Position numbers and translations under genes: made by a program. A DNA stretch of 64,000 nucleotides, taken from contig DF236959.1 in the NCBI GenBank assembly GCA_000708835.1, positions 46,883-110,882 on the forward strand, in the 5' to 3' direction. Below the pieces are notes generated by a model. That model ran no database searches. It saw only the letters and a program-made list of their open reading frames with translations, and was not told the DNA's origin. The DNA is from Klebsormidium nitens. Lineage: Eukaryota > Streptophyta > Klebsormidiophyceae > Klebsormidiales > Klebsormidiaceae. Positions 48,781 through 59,700 of the stretch are shown piece after piece. Numbering within the stretch: the first letter of the stretch is position 1; every line of letters starts with the position of its first letter.

Positions 48781-51700
48781 ATGAAGAATCTTCTGGGCCT
48801 CTCCGGGCTGCGGGCATGCAATCTGGGGACGGCGCACTTGGTCACTCCGCTGGTTTTTGCCGTAATTCTGGTGAGCCTTTGGCTCTTCATGCCGGCCAGG
48901 TCACCAGATTACGGAGCGCCCGCGGTGGCGGAGGGGACAGGTGACAGATTGACGCCAAGCCAATTTGAAAGGCAGTCCTCCGTCCCTGGAATTCAGGCGC
49001 TCCTTTTGCAGATTGAAGAAGGGTCAAGCGCGAGGGAGGGACTGGTGAAAGAGTTGCTGGGACCCCCCTCGGCAGACGCACCCCTGACCGCCGGCGCACT
49101 TATAGATCAGCTTGCAAGGCAGCCTGCAGGTTCTGGGAGCTTGCAGTCGCTTTTTGGCAGGGGCATCGGCCCCTTCTCGGGCATTTGTGCGCATCGCTCA
49201 GAGCACTCTGCGTACCCTTGGCCGCCGCTCCCTGCCTCCCCCACTTTTGACAAGATCGCCGCCGCATATGAGAGTTTCCACGCCCGCTGCACCGCCGCGG
49301 GGGGCAACGTCTCCCAGCTCGTGTCCTCTGGAACCACCCCCCCTTGTAAATACATTGTGTACACAATAACCCTGTTCAACAACGGGGGTTTAGGGAACCA
49401 GCTGCTTAGCTTGGTGAGCACGCTCCTCTACGGGATGCTAACTGCGCGGGTTGTCCTCGTGCACGATAAGACGCTCCCAGCAGAGCTGCTGTGTGAGCCC
49501 TTCCGTGGGTCCAGCTGGCAGTTTCCCGACGCCGTCATGCCCGTCCCGAGCGACCTCCGCCAGGGTGACATCAGCGACCTTCCTTGCGGGGCCGGGGGCA
49601 GCGACTCATCGCTCGGCGTTTGGAACCAGACGATCGGGAAGACCCAGGTCGTCTTTATGGACGTGAAGCACTGCTCTCGGGGGAAGCCGGTGCTCTTTTC
49701 TGACGCCGCGTCGGAAGAACTAGAGGCGGCGGACTGGCTCGCCGTGTACAGCAACCAGTACTTCCTGCCGGCACTGTATCATCAGCGGCGCTTCCTGCCG
49801 CTCCTGAGGGAGATTTTTCCGGACAACCGGCCGGGCGCCCGGCTGATGCGGCAGTTCTTCCACCCGATCGACGCCGTTTGGCAGCACGTCAAGCGGGAGT
49901 ATGCGGAGAACATGGCGGACCGGGGTTACAGGATAGGTGGGGCCCCTTTCTCATTCGAAGTCTGTCAACCAGTCAATTGTACAGCACAACCCATGTGATG
50001 ACGCGCTGATCTGCTCTTTTTGTTGCTTTAGGTGATAGGCAGAGTCACCTAGACCTTTTCTTAGTGCACGTTTACCCCACCAGAAGCGAAGATGGCAAAG
50101 GAGAGGAATCTGTTTCAGGGTTAGTGTGTAGAGCAGCTAACCTCTTCTCTCAACGCCGGCAGCTTGGAATGCTGGAAGTCTGAAGTCCTGGAGGCTAGCT
50201 TAAGTTTCGACCACATGGGGAAGGGTCGTTTTTGTTGCTGACCTTCACTACGTATTCAACAAGTTGGTGAGATTGATGCGATTATCCTCGAATTGTGATG
50301 ATAAGCCCAAAGTCTAATAAAGAACGAACCTGATATAAGAACCTGAACTTAAATTTTAACGTGTACTCCGCATACCCAAACCCCCTTGCTAGTCCATCCG
50401 TCTCAGTATTGTAAAATAAGCTTCTATATTACTTAACCGGAGACTAATGGATGTATTTCATAGGGTGCCTTGCCAGCTCGGCCGGAGTGAAGATACAAGA
50501 GCACCAGAGACAAGAGCCGCTGCCGCCTTTCGTCTTTGATTTGTTGCTTTTAGACAAGCTCTGCCTGCGTGCTTCTTACGCATGGTGTAGAAGCAGAAAT
50601 AACGCAGCCCTGGGTTACGGTGTGCTGCTTCGAAGGATGTGCGCAACACTTTTTTAAGACCAAGTCTCTGATAGCCTCAACTTCCCGCAGCCGGCGTTAA
50701 ACCCCTGCAGGAAACTTTTGACTCGTTTAAGGTGAACCCTACCAGATAGCGTGCCCGAGTCCTCTTCAAGTGTCGACGATTTGACCATTTTCGGGGATTA
50801 CATCGAAAGCTCCGAAGCACAGTTGTTCCGATCGTATCCCTCTTTTGGAAACAGCAGTCCCACCCGGCCTCCAATATGTCGAGCTCCGCTACGCTCCGAC
50901 GAACCTTTCCATTCTCAGCTGGCCGCTGACGTCATCTCCTTCTGGCGTCTTCCTTGCTGACGTCGTGCAGCCCCTCCGTGTGCACAGGTGCGCAGCTGCG
51001 GTTCTTTCAACAACCCGTCGACGTCGATAGCTTCCTCAAGCGGCTAATAAGATGCGGTCATACAACAGGCAAATTACCCAGGTGAGACTGGCGATCCACT
51101 CTTAGCGGTGGTAATGGCCTTTCGTCGCTTTCCACTCTCGTTCTCCATCCTTCCTCCGTTCATTTTCTCTTTGTCCATTTTAATTTCATGCTTAGAATAT
51201 TGCGAGTTCGCACTTTTTTCGATCCCTTCTTAGTCCATCGCAAATATCCGTTTCAATTTCATTCTCAGAAATACGTCAACTTGGCGCTTTTTCCTTCCCT
51301 TCGTAGAGTTTCTTTTTGTTCAGTTTAATCTTTTAATCAGAGATACTTCAAGTGTGCGCTCCCGGCTCAGACACTAGTCGTGAGTTTGCTCAGGGCTCTG
51401 TCTTGAAGCTGAGAGTGCAAGGATGTCCACGTGGGGTCCGCTCAACGGCTGCTTCGCATCTCTGTCGCAACGAAGTTTTGCCGCCTCTGACGGTCGATCG
51501 TTCAAAGTCTTGTTGCATCAGACGCATGGATCTTTGGAGCCAGCGTTCTTGAAATGGCTCTCCTCCGGGTCCTCGCAAACCACATAGCCTAACGTCAGCG
51601 TAGAGTCAGCTTGCGTTTGCGCACAACTTTTGTACACAGCCTGCCCTGTGGACCTCCAAGTAAGCATGACGTCAGATCTGTGGATCTTATCGTTGGAGGG

Positions 51701-52714
51701 CTAAGCAGTGGGCCTTACTCTTTCTTCTTCTTACGTAGCTTCCGTCATTCGTGTCTTCGCTTCAACTTTCCTTTCCTCTCCACCGCTGACGTGCTTTGCT
51801 CTCTTCGTTCTCGTTGCGTCTCTCTGACTCCTTCTACGCACCTGTCTTCTCTCTGTGTTCTCTCTCTGTGTTCTGACCGTTGTACTTGTCTGCAGTAGCT
51901 TTTTCCTCTCTATCGCTGACGTGCTTTGCTCTCTTCGTTCTCGATGCGTCTCTCTGATTCCTAGTACGCACCGGTCTTCTCTCTCTATTCTCGCTTTGTG
52001 TTCTGAACCGTCTGTACTTGGCTAAATAGCTTCACGTTTTGCCCTTAACCAGATTCTCTAATCAGGTGTGTTGAACGGCTTCCTAAGCGCTGAAGGCTCC
52101 TACCCTTAATCAGGTCCTGGAAACAGGCTCCTTACCCTTTCCTAACCTGGTGGTTTTCTTTCTCCTGTGATCGTCCATTTTTTCTTCGTCGTAGGTTAGA
52201 CGAAATGACCGACAACCGAGAAGCCAATATCCGGTTGGTAAATGGGCTCACAAATCGCTCGATCTTCGTCGGGACGCTCGAAGCCGGGGTCAAAACGGGC
52301 GTCCATTCGGTGTACGGAAAGTCCGGAAGTGAGCACGTGGCCTTCCACGTTTTTGAGTCGAATAATGACACGCAAGAGGACTACGGGTTACGAGACCATA
52401 AGAAGATGGCGCTCATCGATATATGGCTCATGAGCTACGTCCAGACGCTTATCGTGAGCCCGGAGTCGACTTTTGGACACACCGCTATGGCGCTAGGGAA
52501 CACCGAAACGTGGGTCCTAGATCGAGAGCCGTTGGATGGCTGCTCGAAGGCTAGGGCGCGGGAGCCATGTTACCAACACGTTCCGGGAGCCTATGATTAC
52601 CAACTGGCGGAGAAAGAAGAGTCCGATGGGCGGCTGGGCTTTCTGAGATCTTTGTCGGGTGTCGTGTCAATGTGCAACGACCAATACGGCGGCCTTACTT
52701 TTGTAAATAGTTGA
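48781..52714 (+). CDS. GT37-family fucosyltransferase (xyloglucan/arabinogalactan FUT type)
   Basis: Three exons, 48781-49936, 50988-51081 and 52195-52714, join in phase into 589 residues. The protein is a type II Golgi membrane enzyme: short cytosolic N-terminus, one hydrophobic anchor (about residues 19-38, TAHLVTPLVFAVILVSLWLF), a variable stem, then the catalytic domain. GT37 enzymes add alpha-1,2-fucose from GDP-fucose to cell-wall polysaccharides or arabinogalactan proteins. Family features are NNGGLGNQLLSLVSTLLYG (about 200-218), LLCEPFRGSSWQFPD, the YRIGAQLRFF segment made by joining exons 1 and 2, and LIVSPESTFGHTAMALG near the C-terminus. The acceptor sugar cannot be predicted. Intron 2 (1.1 kb) contains a 130-bp tandem duplication. 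Confidence 0.9.
51772..52029 (+). repeat. 130-bp tandem duplication in fucosyltransferase intron
   Basis: Two adjacent copies beginning TTTCCTCTC and containing GCTGACGTGCTTTGCTCTCT then TCGTTCTCG are spaced 130 bp (51772-51900 and 51902-52029), with roughly 85-90 percent agreement by eye. Unlike other duplications here it does not clearly include an exon edge. Confidence 0.85.
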
Positions 52715-53716
52715 CGTTAGTGCGCGCATGTGTTGCTTGTGAAAATTCTGAGTATTGCATTCTTTCGTCAAAAGTTTAGTCAGCAATGTGATCTAGCGAA
52801 CCATTTACGGTCAATCTCTGGAAGGTTCTGAGTTGTTTCTGCCGGCTGAATACGCTGATCGAAAATTTATCATAACACCGCCCAATGCGTCGCAGGGCGG
52901 CGCTCAGTATCATTGATCCTGACTCACTTGACATGACAGCGATGAGCAATTCAGACTCAACTTGGCAAGCTGTCCGAGTCAATTCCGGTAGTTCTTATAG
53001 AGGCTAGACAAACGTATACAGTTCCGCCATCACGAAAGGCCGGGCGGCCATGATGTCGCATACATGATAACTCAGTAGATTACGTACGCTGTCGGCCGCC
53101 ATATCGTTGGCGTCGAATCATGGATATATTCACTACCAGAATTATTGCACTAAAGTCCTAAGACTTCATGCTTGAATCATTAAATGGATCCGCCCGGCCA
53201 GAATGATCATGCCTGCCTGAACGGTAAGTATGCATGCTGCATGATGCATTCGATCTATGCAATGACCATCAAGCTATTCCAACATGCACATGTGGTACTG
53301 GTACCAGGAAGCCCAAAGTTGCTGAGGTTTGCCAGTTCAACGGTTGAAACATGTGGGGATACTCAATCGGCTCATGAAACTATTCAGTCGAGGGCTGCGC
53401 CGCCATGCAATATCGCGGCATGACGTTTGCAGATCGACTCACCGATCGAATATGCTCAAGCATATCGTAACCTGCGCACATGCTTAGCGACCATGCAATG
53501 TACGATCACCTTGCAATTGACTGGATTAAACTCGCATCTAAACAGACATGGCACAAGCATGACAGGCTAGCTTCGCTCCGTGTTTGTTTCAATTGCATGC
53601 CAAGCCCGGGTTTGATGATACGCATCAATAGGCGGCCCCGAATCAACGTAGCACTGGCTCTGACTTTGCAAGCTAGGCACAAGTACGTGGCAATGTCGGA
53701 TCGGACTGCGTCAATC
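52715..53716. other. Intergenic region between convergent fucosyltransferase and PF20
   Basis: About 1.0 kb. From about 53000 on it is rich in GCATGC, CATG and CGGCCGCC words and short palindromes (GGCGGCCATGATG; CGGCCGCCAT), a texture shared with 32040-32700 and 62000-62600. I take these to be old non-coding mobile-element sequence, without proof. No gene motif was found. Confidence 0.4.
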
Positions 53717-56700
53717 TTAGCAACTCCACAGCCGGAACGTGTGATCCGACCCGCCAGACACTAAGTACTTGCCGGCGTTGTCAAAGACCAGGCACTGGAC
53801 CGCGTCCTCGTGGCCCCGGAGCTCGCAGATGGGCACGCTGTCGTGGGCTTGGAAACTGCATCGAAGATCGAAAAGGTTCAGGATAATATTGCTGGGTGTT
53901 CTCTATGAAAGAAACTGAAAAAGTTCTGCCTTGACTGAGTAAGGTGGCCTGGGATTGGATTAAAGGCTTGTCGCTTGAGGTTATTCGGGGTCCAATTGCG
54001 ACTGGCAAGGTAGTTAGAACTGCTGCCCTCATGCTACACTTTCTTTGGGCGGCGTAATTAAAAAACAAAAAGGAAAAAATGGAAACGAAACGACCCTCCC
54101 ACAATCAAGAGTTTAGGATCTGGCGCAAGATGAAATCGACAGAAGACCGGAGAATAGAGAGCGACACCTCCGGGGGATTGCCTTCCATAGTCTGTGTCGT
54201 GACGCTCAAAGAGGAGACGCAATTTGCAGCAAGTAACCCGAAAAATGCTCTCTCACCATTTGATGCTGCCGTCTTCGCTAGCAATCGCCAGCACTTCGCC
54301 GCTCGGATCGAACGCGGCCTTGTTGGCGGGATGCGGCCCCACGTTAATCGTCAGCCGCTCCGTCACCATGCGGACGTCCCACAACTTCACCACGCCGTCC
54401 GCATCCACGGACGCGATCGTGTCGCCCTGTAACGAGAATTTTAATGGGTCAAGAATTAGGCTTATTTTCCAAGTCTTCTGTTTGTGAAAGTGCGGACGTC
54501 TTACAGCTTCACTACACCGTCCGCATCCACGGACGCGATCGTGTCGCCCTGTAACCAGAGTACGTACTTTGGCAAACTGCCATCTCGCATTGTTTGAGTA
54601 TTTCTTGGGCTTGGTGTTATCGACATGGTTTGGCATCGTATCTGACAACGGCAGACTTAGGAACCGGTCCCTAAAGTCGTAGCTACGATCAAATTTGTCG
54701 ATGTATGGTGACCGAAAGGTTAGTTGCAAGAAGAGTCGACGCTCCTTTCTTGTATTCAAATAGCTTTTCGATACCAGACTCCACAGACCGCAGAAATACT
54801 GAGCAGGATTCTCAGCACGTTCTGGTTCCAACAATCAACCCTGTTAAAAGTGAGGAAGAAAAAAGGGGATGGAGCCCTAACTTTGGGTTCCAGCGCGCGA
54901 TGACACGGGTTTTGAGTGCCCGTAAAAATTTGCAAGTGGGTTTAGCCTAACCTTGGGGTTAAACGCCGCGTGGTTACACGAGTTGGAGTGCCCGTAAAAT
55001 GTTTGCAGGCAGAGCGATGTGCGCGCGTCCCACAGCGACACCGTCTTGTCGCTCGACGCCGTGCACAGGACGTTCGTGTACGGCTGCCACGTGGTCTCGT
55101 TCACGCTGTCCACGTGGCCGCGGAAGGTCTGGCGGCACCTCATGCTGCAGGAGTAGACGTTCTGCTTTGATCGGACGACTCTGGTAGAGATAAACTTCGC
55201 GTAGGCTTATGTGTGCTTACGGAGAGGGTGAGTGTGGCGTGGAACGAGCCGATTGCATACAGAAAACCCTGATGAGGAAACTTTCTTGAAGTAGGAAGAA
55301 GGTTTGCGGATGGCTTAGCAAAATCCAACAAATATCCGAACGCAGAATGTTCGGAGGGATCCCCCACCTGGACAGATCCCACAACCGAGCGGGATGCTTA
55401 AGCGAGCAGCTGGCCAGAACGTCCCCGGTTTTGCACTCGACCACGCTCTCGGCGACTCAAGTAATGCTAAGTCCGTTTGGGATGCCACCAAGCTTTCGAG
55501 AGCCCAAAGTCGGCTCAATATCACCGTCGACATTGATATGCGAGCACGGAGGTCGGATTTGTTTGCTTCGCTTACCGGGTCCCTAGGAACGGTGAAACGC
55601 GACCCAGGGGGATCCCTCACCTCGACAGATCCCACAACCGGGCGGAATGGTCGAGCGAGCAGCTGGACAAGAAGTCCCCGGTGTCATGATACGCCACGTT
55701 CCACACCGCCTGGGTGTGGTCGCCGAAAGTGTGAATACACCGGGACTGCTCGAAGCTCCACAGCTTGACGGTGCAGTCGCCGGAGGAGGACGCGAGCATG
55801 GTTCCGCTGCGGAACGTGAGCGGAATAGGTTCAGATAAAGAGATTGGAACTGAAAATATGAAAATTCTTTGTCCAGAGCCTTAGAACTTAACTGTACACT
55901 CGCTGGAGGAGGAGCGAGTATAGTTCTGCTGTGGAAACGGAAGGAACGGCAGGATCGGAACGGTGGGGATAAGCGACAGTAATTGCTCGAAGCTCTGACA
56001 CCCCAGTCGGCTCTGACAATACAAGCGTGCCACGTTTGATTCGTCGAACGGTAGTAATGGATCCAAGGAGCAACTGCCATAACGAATGTGCTTCTGACTT
56101 TCGACGCACGGAAAGATCTTCGTCTACGTGAGTCCAACTCGTTGATCCTGAATCGATGAGGTGCCCCCAAATTTTTCAAGAGTGCCCCCAAATCTCGATG
56201 GCTTCTGTTATCCCGAGGAAGGGCGACCAACAGCAGGGACTTTGGCCGAGGACGTCGCCCACGTTCGCTCACCTGGGGTGAAAATCGATTCCGGACACCC
56301 AGTCCTTGTGCCCGTCGCCGCTCATGATGAGCTCGCCAGATGGCAGCGACCAAAGCTTCCACGTGGCGTCGTCGGAGGACGTCGCCACGATCGGCTTCTT
56401 GGGATGCATCCGGAGGCTGCGCAGAAGCAGCGCACACGCTGAGGAAAGTGCATTATCTTTCTAGGTTCATTGCTTTCAGAGACTACCCTGTCAGTTTCAT
56501 CTCTGACAATCTTACCTCATTTTAAAACCCCTTTTCTTTTCCTTTGCCTAAGGATGTGCTCAAGTCGTCTCCTTCTTCCCCTTTTAACTCTCAGGAGTTG
56601 ATTAGTTACACAGTGGCAACGCCCTTGTCTCCTAAGGGGCTTGTCTTCCAAGATTCAAAGGCCCCGGCACCTCAACAAAGAACCCTAACCCAAGTTTTCA

Positions 56701-59700
56701 CCCGCTCCGCAGCCCTACCCACCCCTAACCAACAAAGCAAACCTACCCGTCCCCCGGGCTTTGACCCCTTTTAGATAGCGACTAAAAAGACAAGAGGTGC
56801 CAAACCATTATCCAATACTTTCTTCTCTTGCGATCAGATGGATTCTGATTTGTGCTCACTTGCTAACGGGCATATGGTGCCCCTTAAACGTTTTCGCCAG
56901 CTTGAACCCCTTCGCGCGCGCGCGCTCGACCGGGCGCTCCACGAGCGGGTTCGGCCGGTTGTTCGGTGGCAGGATCGCGTCGCCTTTCAGCGCGGTCGTC
57001 GTGCGCTTCGCGGCCGCGGCCGCGGAGGGTTTGGGGGTTATGCCGCTGCGATCGCTTGCGACGCGGTCGTTTATTGGGGCAGAGGAGGGAGCGCCGGACT
57101 TGCTCATTGCTTCAAGTGCCTCCACCTGCAAGAAAGAGATTCGGTGACGTGATCCGTTTTGTATCATATCATTCAGGAACCGAGGGGTACTACCATTCGC
57201 GACGCAGAAGCTTCTGAAGGTCAACTCGCTCGATCTGCGTGCTGGAATATGAGAGTAAGACGTAAGGAAGGAGGGAAACAAGGAAGCTAAGAAGACCTTG
57301 GAAGCAACGTTCTTTGGTAACGGGGGAGGATGCGAAAGAAGAACTTCAAAAGAAACCTTCAACCGATTCGAGGTAAAACCAAGATTGTCTCTCGAGAGTG
57401 TAGCTCCGGCTTTACTACTGATGAAAAGTAACAGAAGCGACGCTTTTGAAAAAGCAAAGCAACGATGGGTGGCTCCGAAGCTGCTCCTTGAGAATCCGCG
57501 CGCGCACCTTGGCCGCCAGGCGGTCCCGCTCGAGGCGCGTGAGCGTCTTCTCCTTCATCAGCGACTCGTACTTGGCCTTGAGCTCGCGCAGCGTCGGCTC
57601 GTACTGCGCGTAGTGCGCCTTCAGCCGCTGCGCGCGCAAGAGATCGCGCGTCTGAGATCCATTCACACTTGCCTAGAATAGTTATAATCAGCTCAAATTT
57701 TAGACCGAACGAAGCTAACACGAAAATCTTCAACCCAAATAATCATCCGCTCCGCATCCGTACCCACCCTAACCACTTCATAAACCTACTCGTCCCGGTA
57801 CTCTAACTTGAGCTTCACGCAATCCAAATCGGAGACCGATGATCCATTCGGGTTCACGACTTTAAGGTCCTGGCCTGCGCAGGATCCGCGCCGAATTAAT
57901 CTACACAGTTCGCAGCATTTGACGGTGGCCTCTGTGCTGTGATTGGCCTTTCAGAGAGCCAGGAAAGCGCACCGCAAAGTATGAGGGAGTACGCTTGGAG
58001 CTGATGAGTCACTCTACTTGGCTGACCGGCTCTTTGTACTACAACAAAGTAGTTGCGGTTCCTGAAAACCCGGCTTCTGAATAGCTAAAAGGAGTCGCGG
58101 GCACCGATTCCATCCACGCTCGGTGAACCGGTCGACGCCAGACCCTACTGACAGAGGTTTCTCCTTAAAACAAGCAGGTTCATCTCACCAGAACCCCGGC
58201 CAAGATTGGTTGCATGACCGACAACGATCAGGGATACTGAGAAGAGCAAATGAGCATGTGCAGAAGCGAACCTTGATGTCGGTGATGAGTTTGTTCTTCT
58301 CCTGCGCGACTCGCTTGTGGTGCATCCGGTGCGAGTCGCGCTCCTTGCGGATCTTGTCCCACGACTCGCGCGTTTTCCTGGACCAGAAAGAACATTCCAC
58401 CTTTCTGAGAGAGGGTTCCAAGAAACGAGAGACGTTTGCGCTCAAAGGGTTTTGAAGTTTTTGATGGGCGCATGCCAGTACAAATCCAAGTCGTGTGACA
58501 GTAGTCACTTTGCGGCGCCCGTCTGCGCGCGTTCCACAAGTCGCGCTGCTGATTCATTCTGCCTTTCCTTGCAAGCATCCCCGACGTTTTGCCTTCAATG
58601 ACCGCGGCAATGACGCCTCCTTCTATTCCCCAGGTCGACTTTATGTTGCTTCGCAAGTTGTCTTCTTCAGTTTCTGCTTTCTGAAAATGTCATACTACCG
58701 ACTACGTACGATTTGGTCTTCTACCGCTTCACTCCTCGAGCGCCGCAGGCCCAAAATAAACCGTGGCACAGTTTCGGAAATCATGTTAGGCTGACAGGGA
58801 ATCACACAAGGGTCTTCGTCTCCTCGCTTCAAAATTGAACATCACGCACGATCCAGACAGCAAGAACGATCCCGCGCCCCACATGTTCAGCAAAACAAGA
58901 ACTCATGAAGGAACAGAAGCTCTTGAAACCAGTGAACTACCAAACCCGACGAGACTTTACCCCAGCTTGATGCTGAAGACGAGATGGAGAAACCAACGAA
59001 ACTTACTCTGCGATGGCCCGTGTGTTGTCCAGCTCCTTTTGCACCGCTCTCAGTTGCGCCTCTAACTGCTGATTCTGGACGTACACGTCAGCAACAGGCT
59101 GCTGCTGGAGCGAGCTTTGAGCCGGTGATGACAGCTGGTACCACTCCATCTGCGGAGGAGAAGGATCGGCGTACGTTTGCCGGCCAAAAGTGTTGCGGTG
59201 CCGCCTGAGCAGGTCGGAGAACGTAAGGGACAAGCGCAGAAAACATTAACAGTTCTTTGAAGATGAATCATTTGAATGCAATCATTCAGAAGAAACTAGA
59301 TTTAAGCTCTGTTCTCAGTTGGACGGAGTGAAAAGATGACTCTGTCTCGAGTCAGAAGGAACTCATGCCCTCACCTCGAACGTTTCCAGAGTTTTGTTTA
59401 GGCCCCCCTTGACCAGAAAGTTGCGGATGAAGTCGTCAATAACCTCTGGCCGCCGAGTGACGCCAGCTGGCAGCGGGCCACTGGGCGCCAGGCCATTTGT
59501 ACTCCCTGCGAAGCAACGAGCTCGAATCAGACTTGCAGCCGTCCAGTGTTGTTGAAAAGCGTCCACGTGTTTACTAGTCCCGCTATTTGGGGCTTTTTAT
59601 GTAACATTTCAGCCGATTTTGAAAAGGCGACCATTGGATCGACTGTAAATGACCACCCGCACGAGCGGGGTCCACAGGCTCCACGTCACACAGACCGAAA

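Noticed and set aside
56680-56700. AACCCTAACCC telomere-like word
   Set aside because: A single short occurrence inside an intron; not an interstitial telomere array.
56544-56774. Pro/Ser-rich + strand open frame within a PF20 intron
   Set aside because: No ATG start, low complexity, no recognisable motif.
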